Assembly: GCA_009823505.1 (NCBI GenBank)
Contig: VZQC01009558.1
Coordinates: 1,149,012-1,213,011, forward strand
Direction of reading: 5' to 3'
Length of the DNA: 64,000 nt
From: Rhizomys pruinosus
Lineage: Eukaryota; Chordata; Mammalia; Rodentia; Spalacidae
This document shows, in pieces, positions 53,980 through 64,000 of this stretch. Position numbers and translations under genes: made by a program. How positions within the stretch are numbered: position 1 is the stretch's first letter; every line of letters begins with the position of its first letter. Under the pieces are notes generated by a model. That model did no database searches. It saw only the letters and a list, made by a program, of their open reading frames with translations, and was not told the DNA's origin.

Positions 53980-56450
53980 GGCTGCTCTGCTCAGTACGAA
54001 CGGACAGCTCTCCTAGCCCGAGTTTGCCAGACACGCAGATTTTGCTTAGTGGGAAAGAGCGGTTAATTCTGTTAATTCATTAGCCCAAGGACGTTCCCAG
54101 ACGTCGCTGGAGGCTGGGCTCACTCTCCGTTGAGGGGCATTGGTAGAGGGTGACCAATGCGGGAGGGAGTTCCTACTACCTCCCATGTGAAGAAGTGGCC
54201 GGGGCAGAAGCCTGGAGGAGAGTTACTGCTTTAATTTCCTCCTGGCCACAGGCCATATCTGAGGCCTCTTCATCTTACCTTGTTCTGTGACCCACGTTTG
54301 CTTGGACCCACGAGAGGCAGACATTTGGTTTTTGAAAGTGTGTGGGTAAGATAATGGGAGGTCTGTACCCACAAATGAGTTTTTCTTTGGTGGTTGGATT
54401 CCTCAAACCTGTTGCCCCTGGGAAAGATGAGGTTGGTTCTAGAAGGCGTTGATTTCCATAACCAGCTGTGTGTGTTTTCAGCCTTATGAATGGAAACAGG
54501 AGGCGAGATTGTCCTCAGGGGACAGGCTAGATGAGGATTTGGGTGACCCTCTCTTCACACTTTGTGAAAAGCTGCGTTTAAATGACACCCCACAAGGGAG
54601 TTCAGTATTCAGTAGAACCCCGAGAACAGCCCCTTGACAATGTGAATAATCGTCTCCTGACGATTTCTTCTTTATATTTCTCCATTACCTGGATTAAAAA
54701 AAAAACATTGAAAATATAGATATGAACAAAAGCACAAGTAATCTCCCCCTTTTCGTAACAAACTAGTGTTTACAAACAGGAAGAAGGCAGAGTCGCACTG
54801 TCACTTTCCACAATATTAATCATTTCGTGTCTTTGCTGGACCTGAAATTTAGACTGGAATGTCAGTCCTTATGCAGAGCTGCTGCTCCTGTGCAGAACAG
54901 CGAAAGAAATGCTCCTTTTGCAAAAGGAAAAAAGAAAGTTCCAGGTGTCTGCAAATGGTAGTTTTTTTGTTTGTTTGTTTCTTTTATTGTTAAATGGAAC
55001 TGAACTAGTGCCTATAGCTAATTGTCTGGGTATTTTGCTAAGTGATAAAATCCACACCTTCACCTCTTAATCTAATTAAACAGTAAACCCTGGAGCCTGT
55101 GCCTTTCCACCAGTGCCATGGGACCAGTCTTGAAAATGAATCCAGGCATTGACTTTCCAGGCTTTTGACTGAGCAGCATGTGCAGCAGATGACATTGTGT
55201 GCCTGCTTGTGCCAAACACTGGGCTGGGGCTCCCCCAGGAAGGTACCAGAGGCAGGGCCCCCTCCTTAGAAGAGAGCAGACCAGAAATCAGAACGCCAGT
55301 TGACTTAAAGCCTCCAATTATTATAATAAAGATCTTCAGCAGCTGTTAAGAGTATGGTCCAGGATTAATTAGCTTTATAGAGCCATGCCTCTGCGTTTGG
55401 TTAGTACAGTTATCTGAGTCCTATGTAAAATTTACCTCCTAGGGCGTTTGTTGTATAAAGTTCACTTTAACTCAGGGGCTTCAGTTCTCTCCATAAAAGG
55501 AGTAACTAAAAGCTGTGAATAACATTTCCTCATTAAAGTGTTATAGTGTGGGTGGAAGTACAGCACCAGCCATCCAATAAAGGGGGAAAAGAAGTTCTTT
55601 TTTTAAAAAAATGAGTGTTGGTGAAATGCCAGCCAGTGATCTAGGTGTTGCTGTGGACCTTCTGGGGCAGTGAGAAAAAGTTCAGGACTCAGACTTGAAG
55701 GTGAGCTTTGCATTCAAGCTCTGTAACACTGGGCAGAGTGAGGGCCCAGTGAAGTGTGGGAGGAGAAGCCTGCACAGCTCCCCGTGGGAAGTAAATAAAC
55801 ATGCTAACACTGGGCACCTGGTTAATAAATATACATAGATATACATATGCACATATAGTCCTTTTTACTGTGATTTTAGGATCCCCTCACATGCATTTTG
55901 ATGTCTGAAATGAAATCTTAAAGGTATGTTACAGAATAAATCTGAAAAGAAAGGTGTGTCGTGTGTGTTTCCAACAAGCTGATAAAGCTGAGCTGTATTT
56001 CAAGATCATTTCAATTTAGATTAAATGTGGGTTTGCAGACTTTTGTAGAAAGAGGTACCTATAATTTTTTTTGAAAAACAATTTTGTTTAACCTATATGG
56101 TTAAATTAATGTTGGTTGTCTCATCCATGCCTTTTATATCAAATCCCCCCTGTAAGGCTTGCCATGTTTATGGAATATTTATTTGAGGAACTATGTATCT
56201 AAATATATGTTTCGAAATGTATTTCCTATGATTGTCATGACTTCCTTGGCAGTATACGCTCTTCTTTTAAGTTGATCACAAGTATAATATTTTTAGTCTT
56301 GGATGACCTTAATTCTATGAGTGCATCTGAAGGCAGTCAATCCTTCAGAAGCCAGTGGAACTTGCTGGCAGGACGTAGATTCTTTCCAGTTCCCAAGCCC
56401 TTCCCTTGACAGCAAGAGGAAGACAGCCAGGGAGCCAGGGTGGCTTCAGG
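53980..56450 (+). other. Fut4 3' UTR and downstream flank
   Basis: A 2.5-kb stretch free of recognised SINEs directly after the stop codon, as expected for a constrained 3' UTR. Candidate AATAAA signals are at 55325, 55576, 55794, 55824 and 55935. Which is used cannot be told from sequence alone. Confidence 0.55.
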
Positions 56451-56575
56451 AAAGAGCTTGCATTTTGGAGCCAGAACCTGAGGATATGGCTTGGCCACCT
56501 TCTGTTTCTGTGACCTTCATCAGGCAAGTTATTTATTTAAGGGCTTGAGTCTTTATAATGAGTGGATGCCCAATC
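56450..56575 (+). repeat. MIR SINE
   Basis: Plus-strand MIR core: TTTTGGAGCCAGAACCTGAG, TGTGACCTTCATCAGGCAAG. Confidence 0.7.
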
Positions 56576-56837
56576 AAGGAAGGATCACACAGGACCATGT
56601 GTGCCCAGGTTCTCTGTCCACTGTGAAGTGCTGCATGGTTACAGAATCTAATCTCTGAAAGCTCTAGACCAGGGGTCAGCACATGTTTTCTTTACAGGGC
56701 CAGGATGAATATTGCAAGTTCTGCACGCTGTGTAGCCTGTGGGCAGTACTTGCCTTCACCCCCTGGTTTAAAGTTTACCAGCCCAGATCTAGACATTCAC
56801 AGATGCTACCAGGAATTTATGAAACTAACCATTTCTT

Positions 56838-56998
56838 TTTTTTTTTTTTTTTTGGTATTTTTAAGACAGAGTCTCCCTGTAGCCCCAGCTGTCCTGAAAC
56901 TCACTCTGTCGACCAGGCTGGCCTTGAACTCACAAAGATCCGCCTGCCTCTGCCTCCCAAGTGCTAGGATTAAAGGCGTGCGCCACCACGCCCGGCTC
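56838..56998 (-). repeat. B1 SINE with target-site duplication
   Basis: Full-length minus-strand B1 flanked by GAAACTAACCATTTC at 56819 and 56999, a perfect 15-bp duplication. It is close to the local B1 consensus and so young. Confidence 0.96.
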
Positions 56999-57079
56999 GA
57001 AACTAACCATTTCATTAAAAGCATATAACTTGGCAGGGGTCTCTTGACTGGGATTTAAGAATTCTGGAGGAGGATGTCA

Positions 57080-57255
57080 CTGCTTTCCTAGACCTGCTTT
57101 GCACCATTCCCTAGTTGTCTGATCTTGGGCAAATTATTTAAGCTTGCTGTGTTTTGATTACCTCATCTCTAATTGAAGGTAATCATAGATAATTCATGGA
57201 GGTACAGAGAGAACTAGATGAGATACTTAAGCACTCAGTAGAGTACCTGGATCAG
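57080..57255 (+). repeat. MIR SINE
   Basis: Plus-strand MIR: GATCTTGGGCAAATTATTTA, TACCTCATCTCTAATTGAAG, AGATGAGATACTTAAGCACTC in order. Confidence 0.75.
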
Positions 57256-57578
57256 AGGACAGACCTAGAAAATGCTTGCTGAGATAACAGACAGACCTTC
57301 TGAAGGATTTGCATGAGGTGACAGAAATAGTGGTGGGACCAACTGTTCCTGTGTGTGTCAACCACTTGAGCCTTTGTCACTTGAGCTGCAAAATGAGGGG
57401 GCTGAAGAAAAGCTCTAAGGACATTTAGTTCCACTCTGTCTACTTCTGCTAATTTACACCCTAGAGCTTACAGAGTTCATTATCCTCTGGTGGGCCTTCC
57501 TTATTGTCTGGAAATGAGTTCACACCCAGGAGCAGGAAACTGGCAGAAAACCAAGAACCAGAGAAGTGGGATTGTGTT

Positions 57579-57605
57579 TGTGTGCGTGTGTTCGTGTGTG
57601 TGTGT

Positions 57606-57642
<37 letters not shown>
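57579..57642. repeat. (TG)n microsatellite
   Basis: TG run interrupted by three TTCG or TGCG variants. Confidence 0.97.
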
Positions 57643-57645
<3 letters not shown>

Positions 57646-58510
57646 ACAGGTACAGATACCCAGGACAGGAGCTTCATTCTTGGTGATGAGTTTGAGGTCT
57701 ACCTTTCAAGTCATGCTTGATTTTATCTCAGGGACTTTTATATACACTTAGTTCTAACAAATCTAGTCTGTAAACATGATGAGATATTTTGGTAATGTGC
57801 TTAAAGCAATGAGATGGAAAAAATGTTCAAAGAGGAAAATGTGAATTTGGAATAAACACCAGAGATTCTCTTCTCTTCTCCGGTGTGCTTAAGAACACAC
57901 CCAGCACACAAATACAATCTCACTCAGTGACATGCTCCTTTAAGTACAAACTGTAACATCATCATCATGATCAGCTAACAGGAACAGGACTGTCAGGAAG
58001 ATAAAACCCGATCAGGACTGAGTTAAAGCTGCCTTCGTTATAAACCACCGCAGATGGTGAATATGGCTGGAGAGGGAAGAGGAGGGATAAAGGGAGAGCA
58101 GAGCGAAGAGAAACTCAGAGGGGGAGGAGATGAGAATTGCAGTGGGCTGGGAAGGGTTAAAGAGGAGAAGGAAGTGGGGGCCGTGCATGGGGTTGGGGTG
58201 TGCACACAGTGGGTGCAGCCTAGAGAGCTCCATTCACAGTGCCATTTGCTGAGAAGAACCTTTGTGCAGCTTGAAACAGCATCTGTGGGGTGAAGTCAAA
58301 GCAAGAGCTTGCTGACAGAGCTGCGGACTTAACAGGAATCAGCGCGGCAGTGGAAACATAAAACCAGGCTCAGTTACAGCAGGTTCTTGAAGCTTATTTT
58401 ATCTGGGAAAAAAAAATCACATTTGTTGCCTTTTATTCATTTAGTCCTAGTCAGCGGTTTTCACCAGCACTCAAAGGCCACTTTTAAAGAAATCTAATTT
58501 TTAGAAACAA
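57643..58510. other. unassigned single-copy-looking intergenic sequence
   Basis: No gene or repeat recognised. Confidence 0.4.
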
Positions 58511-58516
58511 TCACCA

Positions 58517-58721
58517 AGGCTGGAGAGATGGCTCAGCACTTAAGAGTACTGTCTGCTCTTGCAGAGGACCCAGGTTCAAGTCCCAACACCTATATGGCAG
58601 CTAACAACCTTCTCTAACTCCAGTTCCACGGGAATCTGACGCCCTTTTCAAACTTCCTCGGCACTTACATACATGCAGGCAAAACACTCAGAAAATGAAA
58701 ATAAATATAAATAAAAAAGAA
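58517..58721 (+). repeat. B2 SINE
   Basis: Plus-strand B2. ATTTTTAGAAACAATCAC / AAAAAAGAAACAATCACTGAC flank it, giving a short AGAAACAATCAC target duplication. Confidence 0.92.
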
Positions 58722-58765
58722 ACAATCACTGACATTGCTTTAAAGGAAGAAAATGTATAAAGAAT

Positions 58766-58768
58766 CAT

Positions 58769-58807
<39 letters not shown>

Positions 58808-58808
58808 T
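58766..58808. repeat. (TTTA)n microsatellite
   Basis: Ten or so ATTT units forming the tail of the following minus-strand B1. Confidence 0.97.
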
Positions 58809-58955
58809 TATTGTCTTTTTGAGACAGGGTCTCCCTATAGCCCCAGCTGTCCTGGAACTTACTGTGTAGACCAGGCTGGACTTGAGCTCACAGAGATTCA
58901 CCTGTCTCTGCCTCTGAGTGCTGGGATTAAAGCCATGTGCCACCATGCCCAGCAG
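58809..58955 (-). repeat. B1 SINE
   Basis: Minus-strand B1 with CACCATGCCCAGC head. Confidence 0.92.
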
Positions 58956-59186
58956 AATCAGTTTATTTTTTTATACTTAGTTTCCTTCAAAACCTTATTA
59001 TACAACTGCTTCAAGTAAGATTTAAAGAATTGGATTTTTATGTTATCAATTCTGAGATCTTTGAATTAATGTTTTAAAATAATGTTTATTAAATCTTCGA
59101 GAACTTTACATAGTGCTCTTTGATCATGTTAGTTCCAACTCCTCTCAAGTCCACTCTCAGCCTCCTGTTCCCCAACTTCTTGTCCT

Positions 59187-59278
59187 TTTTTTTTTTTGTC
59201 TTTTCAAGACAGGGTCTCCCTGTAGCCCCAGCTGTCCTGGAACTCACTCTGTAGACCAGGCTGGCCTTGAACTCACAA
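59187..59278 (-). repeat. B1 SINE cut by an ambiguous base
   Basis: The minus-strand B1 stops abruptly after GAACTCACAA at the N of 59279, with no head. Confidence 0.9.
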
Positions 59279-59279
59279 N
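59279..59279. other. ambiguous base (N) at the edge of inverted duplication 3
   Basis: The single N separates a truncated B1 from a truncated LTR and coincides exactly with the left end of the inverted duplication. Confidence 0.85.
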
Positions 59280-59567
59280 AGAACAACTACAAGCGTTTCC
59301 CGCCGTTGCCTTTGCATTGGGCAAACTGCGCTCCCGGGGCCCGCGCTCTCTGGGCCCGCGCCTTGGGCATGCTAATGAGGCATCGGATGGGGCACCAATC
59401 CAGAGCATACACCGAACCCTCTAGGACTGCTATATAAGCAGTGCTTCTGCCCCATTTCGGGGTCCTTCTCCAAAGAGCTGGCACAATAAATATTACCACA
59501 GAAGAATCCTGTTGTCCGCGTGAAGTTCTTGCCAGCGAGACTACAAAGCGCGCGGTGACAACCTGGT
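59280..59567 (+). mobile_element. ERVK-like LTR, 5'-truncated mirror copy
   Basis: Plus-orientation copy of the LTR at 61841-62189, missing its first ~70 bp at the N. TATATAAGC and AATAAATATT are kept. Confidence 0.85.
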
Positions 59568-60650
59568 CTAACATAGTTTATTTAGTTTGAAGGACAAGCT
59601 GTGTGCCTATAGGTTTATATGACCTTGTTTCTTCATAAAAAAAAAAAAAAAAAGAAAGAAAAGAAGAAAAGAAATCAAGTGGGTACTGACCTGTTAGTTC
59701 CATCCCTACTGACTGGCTTTCATAGTACTGAAAAGTGTTTATCAGTGCTACCAGAAGAAAAATTCATCATCAGTCTTACCTAGCTGTGACCCCTGCCAGC
59801 TACATTAAGGAGTGGCCTGGCAAAATATGCCTCCTGGTACAAGAGTGTCATGGGAGTAATTGAGCCCCAAGGTCCAGTCCACAAGATGGACGCCATCCCT
59901 GGACTGTTATCCGGGCCAAGTACCTGTGCCTAGTGATGTCATAGACCCTAGGGGAGATCTATGTTTCTGACATAGTAATTATAATAATGACATGTATTAA
60001 ACCAACTCCTGCTTTATTGTGATACCCACAAGTTAGTCCATCTCTGCGCCCTCATCAGAGAAGCTTGCAGTAGATGGAAAATGTATACACAGAGACTCAC
60101 AAAGTGTACAAATGTGCAAAGAAAAATAAAAAGGACTGTGAGTGCTCAGCCCTAGGTAGAATGTCATACCCTTCCCCTCAGGCCCAAGGATCATCTCGGC
60201 AGAGGGACCAGAAAAATCCCAGAGCCAGAAGTGTGGGTGACCATAAGGAAAAGCGCACAGCCAGGGCGGGATGCAACATGGTGAAGTCACAGGCCATTGC
60301 GGCAGCAACTGAACAAGACCTTGCCAGTCAAAGTCAGACAAATGCAGCCTGGAAGAGGAAGGTGGGACCCAGGGCCCCTGCTGAATAGCCACTGGCAACT
60401 ACAGCTGCTTTGTGTTGTAGAGGGAGAGTGGGTTTTGTAAGGGTGTGGATCCCGGATGGCCACCCACATCCAAGAAATCTGCCAATGCAAATTGGACTAG
60501 ACAGGCTTTTCCTAGCACTTGGGAGGTCAGTAGGCAGGCGGATCTTTGGTGGAGTTCTAATGGTCCAGCCTGGTCTACAGTAGTGAGTTTCAGGATCAGC
60601 TGGTGCTACATGGGAGACCTGCTGTCTGTGAAAAGCAAAGAAAAAAATAG
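59280..60650 (+). repeat. inverted duplication 3, left arm
   Basis: Mirror of about 60797-62121. It carries many single-base insertions relative to the right arm. The B1 at 60515-60640 is riddled with them (GGAGGTCAGTAGGCAGG, TTTGGTGGAGTTCTAATGG), and the B1 at 59575-59650 is almost unrecognisable although its mirror at 61775-61840 is clean. Confidence 0.93.
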
Positions 60651-60796
60651 AAGAACAAAATTAAACCCCTACCTCTTACCCTGTACAAAAATAAACTTCA
60701 AGTGGATCAAAGATCTCAACCTAAAACCTGAAACCCTGAAGGTGATAGAAGAAAAAGTCAGCAGCAACCTATAAGACATAGGTATAGGAAAAGACT
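60651..60796 (+). mobile_element. L1 ORF2 fragment in the loop of inverted duplication 3
   Basis: The plus strand encodes [20 protein letters not shown], a clear match to the C-terminal part of L1 ORF2. It is about 37 codons long and ends in a TAA. Confidence 0.75.
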
Positions 60797-60935
60797 TTCT
60801 TTTTTTCTTTTTTTTTGGTCTTTTGGAGACAGGGTCTCCCTGTAGCCCCAGCTGTCCTGGAACTCACTCTGTAGACCAGGCTGGCCTTGAACTCACAAAG
60901 ATCCGCCTGCCTCTGCCTCCCAAGTGCTAGGAAAA
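60797..60935 (-). repeat. B1 SINE, head-truncated
   Basis: Clean minus-strand B1 that breaks off after CCCAAGTGCTAGGA; the mirrored copy in the left arm breaks off at the same base. Confidence 0.9.
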
Positions 60936-61759
60936 GCCTGTCTAGTCCAATTTGCATTGGCAGATTTCTTGGATGTGGGTGGCCATCCGGGATCCACACC
61001 CTTACAAAACCCACTCTCCCTCTCCCAGCAGCTGTAGTTGCCAGTGGCTATTCAGCAGGGGCCCTGGGCCCACCTTCCTCTCCAGGCTGCGATTGTCTGA
61101 CTTGAGCTGGCACAGGTCTTGTTCATTGCTGCCGCAATGGCTGTGACTTCACATGTGCATCCGCCCTGCTGTGCTGCTTTCCTGTGGTCACCCACCACTT
61201 CTGGCTCTTGGGATTTTTCTGGTCCCTCTGCCGAGATGATCCTTGGGCCTGAGGGGAAGGGTATGACATTCTACCTAGGGCTGAGCACTCTACAGTCTTT
61301 TATTTTCTGCACATTGACCACTTGTGAGTCTCTGTGTTACATTTCCATCTACTGCAAAGCTTCTCTGATGAGGGCGCAGAGATGGACTAACTTGTGGGTA
61401 TCACAATAAAGCAGGAGTTGGTTTAATACATGTCATTATTATAATTACTATGTCAGAAACATAGATCTCCCCTAGGGTCTATGATCTATCTAGCCACAGG
61501 TACTTGGCCCGGATAACAGTCCAGGGATGGCGTCCATCTTGTGGACTGGACCTTGGGGCTCAATTACTCCCATGACACTCTTGTACCAGGAGGCATATTT
61601 TGCCAGGCCACTCCTTAATGTAGCTGGCAGGGGTCACAGCTAGGTAAGACTGATGATGAATTTTTCTTCTGGTAGCATGCATAACACTTTTCAGTACTAT
61701 GAAAGCCAGTCAGTAGGGATGGAACTAACAGGTCAGTACCCACTTGATTTCTTTTTTCT

Positions 61760-61840
61760 TTCTTTCTTTTTTTTTTTTTTTTTGAGACAGGGTCTTCCTA
61801 TAGCCACAGCTGTCCTCAAACTTACTATGTAGACCAGGCT
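61760..61840 (-). repeat. B1 SINE interrupted by the provirus
   Basis: Tail half of a minus-strand B1 ending in GACCAGGCT exactly where the LTR begins. The provirus seems to have inserted into this B1. Confidence 0.85.
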
Positions 61841-62189
61841 TGTCCCGCGCGCTGTGTAGTCTCGCTGGCAAGAACTTCACGCGGACAACAGGATTCTTCT
61901 GTGGTAATATTTATTGTGCACAGCTCTTTTGTGAGAAGGACCCCGAAATGGGGCAGAAGCACTGCTTAAATAGCAGTCTAGAGGGTTCGGGTATGCTCTG
62001 GATTGGTGCACCGTCCGATGCCTCATTAGCATGCCCAAGGCGCGGGCCCAGAGAGCTCGGGCCCGGGAGCGCAGTTTGCCCAATGCAAAGGCAACGGCGG
62101 GAAACGGCTTGTAGTTGTTCTAGCAACTCAGAAAGTCAGCGCCACCTTAGGGCGTGGTACAGCACACATTGTGTGGTAGGCTGCCAACA
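61841..62189 (-). mobile_element. ERVK-like 3' LTR
   Basis: A 349-bp LTR on the minus strand. It starts TGTTGGCAGCC and ends GGGACA, with a TATTTAAGC promoter block, AATAAATATT and a GC-rich U3. On the minus strand it is preceded by AAAGGGGGAAC, a classical polypurine tract (62200-62190). Confidence 0.9.
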
Positions 62190-62400
62190 GTTCCCCCTTT
62201 CTGTTTTAATAGAGCAAGGTCTCTGGGCCGCAGCTGCGACATGACCTGTCAGAGACTCTATTAAAATTGGCTGGGAGAATGCCTGTCTTAGGTTGCCTCT
62301 GCAGAGGTATTCCTTACCCGTCATGGGGTGGACAGACAGCTTTTGGTCTGTTCCCTGTCTTAGGTTGGTAATACTTGCAGCAGGTCTTACCCGTCATTGA

Positions 62401-63020
62401 CTACTTCTCCAGCATACTAAGCCAAATGTTTGGGGAGGAGCCTGCTTCCAAAGCCGCAAGGGCCTGTGCAATGACTACTTTATCGCGCTGATGCTGGGCA
62501 CGGAGCCTACACATAATCCAGAGCATAATTATAATCCCTCCACATAGAAATAGGCCAAACCCTGCCACCCCTGCCCATTGTTTGAAGTGTGAGACGGCAG
62601 CAGTAATCCAGGAGGCCAGTCCTTCAGCAAGGGAGGCATCCACTCTAGTCGAATTTACGGTGACAATCGCCATGCGGAGTTGATTCATCAAGCTGTCAAA
62701 TTCTCCAGTCCAATTTCCTAAAAGATAACTGGACAATTGTTTAGACAAATTTGCTGCTTTTGTGAAATTATAATATTGGATGCTGGTTACACACAGGCCA
62801 GGGTATTTCCACTCGTAGCCAAGCTGGGCCAGCTGCCACAATACATCTATTTGTTCTTGGACTAGGTTTATCCTTTGGTTTACTACCATAAGTCCGCCCT
62901 TTAGCTGGGCATTAGCCTGGGTTTGTAAATCCAGGGCTTGTGCTACAGAGGAGGATAAATTGTTGAGTGATTGGGCTGTTTGTACATTTTGGAGGAGTTC
63001 GAGGTCAGGGAGAGAATGGA
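62401..63020 (-). pseudogene. ERVK-like env remnant, transmembrane subunit
   Basis: An open frame with its first Met at 62889 and open sequence about 45 codons upstream. The N-terminal part is Gln/Asn-rich and predicted helical (coiled-coil-like), followed by a cysteine-containing loop, two NxT/S sequons, and a hydrophobic segment (AGVAGFGLFLCGGIIIMLWI) with a short charged tail. This is the layout of a betaretroviral transmembrane subunit. The fusion-peptide region and most of the surface subunit are missing or frame-broken, so no complete envelope is encoded. Confidence 0.75.
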
Positions 63021-63209
63021 GGCATTATCATCTCCAAGTTACTGGGAGATTCCAGGGGAAAAGGCAAAGGATAAGTTCTTATTTGTCCATTTGTTAGTTT
63101 GTGACTGGCATCCTGTCCACGGCCACAGGCCTTCCGGCCTGGCGCCCATGCAATGTGGAGAATACCTTGGTTGGGTAGGTGGTCTGTTGCCAATATGTTT
63201 GAATGGCCA

Positions 63210-63599
63210 CTACCCATTAATCATGGACATACCAACATAATAGGAAGAGGGATTATCAGATAGGTCTGGGGTAATTGTCCAGACTGCAGTTTGTTTGCCT
63301 AGGATAATACATTCTGATTGACTAATGCTATATTTTGAGAGATTAAGGAATGCTGGAATGAAAAAACATAGACTGCCACTGAGCAGAAGGCTTCTATTCT
63401 CAGTAATACTAGCAATCTCTTTATCCATTGGCAGATAAGGTAACTCTAGGGAGGAATTAGTAGTGAAGAGGTGGGGGAATACTTTACTATTATGGTGAAC
63501 TGGCATCGGTCTCGGGAATGCTGATAAGATTCCCCAGCGCGGTTCCCCTTTTGCCCCCATCATCTCCGTCAGGATCACGAGTGACAGTAGCAGGGGCAC
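63210..63599 (-). pseudogene. ERVK-like env remnant, N-terminal surface part
   Basis: A 129-residue frame overlapping the end of pol, as env does in betaretroviruses. It starts with a short hydrophobic [12 protein letters not shown] segment that could be a signal peptide. The frame ends at a stop, and the transmembrane part continues in another frame. Total env length is about 1.2 kb, far below a complete gene, so a deletion and at least one break are present. Confidence 0.6.
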
Positions 63600-63960
63600 C
63601 TCTATCCTTTTCCTCCAACACTTTTCGTGTCAGCCGTTCAGGTACCCAAATTGGATTCTCTTCTTCCTGTGGAAAAACACAAATAGCTCCCCTGGATCTT
63701 ATTAAAATAGGATCCGGGCCTTTCCATTTTTCAGATATTACATCTTTCCACTTTACTAATTCTTTTTGTGTTGTTGGCCAGGAATTGTGACGCTCAGCTG
63801 TGGAGCGGCCTTGGTCGTCCAAATTTAAAAAATTTAGAGTAAATAGGGTTACTGAGATAATTGTTTTTGGTGCAAGGGGTACATTTTCCAATCCCCCTTT
63901 TTGTTTAGTAATGTAGGCTTTAAGGGTGTGATGTGCGCGTTCAACGATGCCTTGTCCTTG
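63490..63960 (-). pseudogene. ERVK-like pol remnant, integrase C-terminus
   Basis: The minus strand encodes [15 protein letters not shown] (63957 to 63913), which contains the third catalytic Glu of the DDE integrase. After it come a charged linker and the C-terminal DNA-binding part ([20 protein letters not shown]). The frame is open from 63891 to 63490. The upstream part of pol lies outside the window or is replaced at about 63962, where B2-like sequence begins. Confidence 0.85.
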
Positions 63961-64000
63961 TGGGTGCTGGGGATCGAACTTTTTTTTTTTTGGTTCTCAG
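63961..64000. other. B2-like fragment and T run abutting the provirus
   Basis: GGGTGCTGGGGATCGAAC is the B-box region of a minus-strand B2, followed by 12 T residues and GGTTCTCAG. It directly abuts the integrase coding sequence, so the provirus is broken here by insertion, recombination or mis-assembly. Confidence 0.6.

Larger units (their letters stand above)
60797..62121 (-). repeat. inverted duplication 3, right arm
   Basis: Mirror of 59280-60650. This arm reads cleanly through a B1 (60797-60935), a unique block and a second B1 (61760-61840) into the LTR, and continues into proviral sequence, so it is likely the genuine locus. Confidence 0.93.

Noticed and set aside
60074..60388. 104-codon plus-strand frame in inverted duplication 3
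   Set aside because: It lies in the error-rich arm, its mirror at 61060-61380 is not open in the same way, and no domain is visible.

Overview
The window is nuclear DNA from a rodent, almost certainly a muroid. It is crowded with B1, B2, B4 and ID SINEs, rodent MaLR-type LTR elements, L1 3' fragments and a betaretrovirus-like (ERVK) endogenous retrovirus. Long introns and spacers, CpG islands at both genes and microsatellites are also typical. The species cannot be fixed by eye. The Fut4 protein differs clearly from what I know of mouse and rat and is extremely GC-rich, which would suit a gerbil-like or other non-Mus muroid, but that is only a suggestion.

Two protein-coding genes are supported, both on the + strand. 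The first is the orthologue of human C11orf97 (mouse 1700012B09Rik). Its four coding exons lie at 14815-15034, 18997-19101, 31710-31835 and 33866-33870, and the splice phases agree exactly. It starts in a CpG island, and a perfect RFX X-box (14821-14834) lies across its start codons, which fits a ciliary gene. The second is the single-exon Fut4 gene (52822-53979), an alpha-1,3-fucosyltransferase in a strong CpG island. The order C11orf97 then Fut4 on the same strand matches human 11q21. A broken processed pseudogene of Pa2g4 (about 48838-50540) lies between them and is itself interrupted by a probable LTR.

Layout: 1-14.5 kb is intergenic repeat-rich DNA with several LTR copies, L1 3' sequence and two minisatellites. 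14.5-33.9 kb is C11orf97; intron 2 holds a large inverted duplication (21.75-26.5 kb). 34-52 kb is intergenic, with a 53-bp minisatellite, a second inverted duplication (38.07-39.38 kb), a complete 2.06-kb MaLR-type element with a 400-codon open frame (40.23-42.29 kb) and the Pa2g4 pseudogene. 52.2-56.8 kb is Fut4 with its 3' flank. 59.28-62.12 kb is a third inverted duplication, and 61.84-64 kb is the 3' end of an ERVK-like provirus on the - strand (LTR, env remnant, integrase C-terminus).

Two of the three inverted duplications begin exactly at a lone N, and their left arms carry many single-base indels relative to the right arms. That pattern points to fold-back read errors or low-quality gap filling rather than real palindromes. 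No new biological system was found. The most useful observations are the start-codon X-box, the GC-driven remodelling of Fut4 with an overlapping alternate frame, the intact MaLR reading frame, and the probable assembly artefacts.
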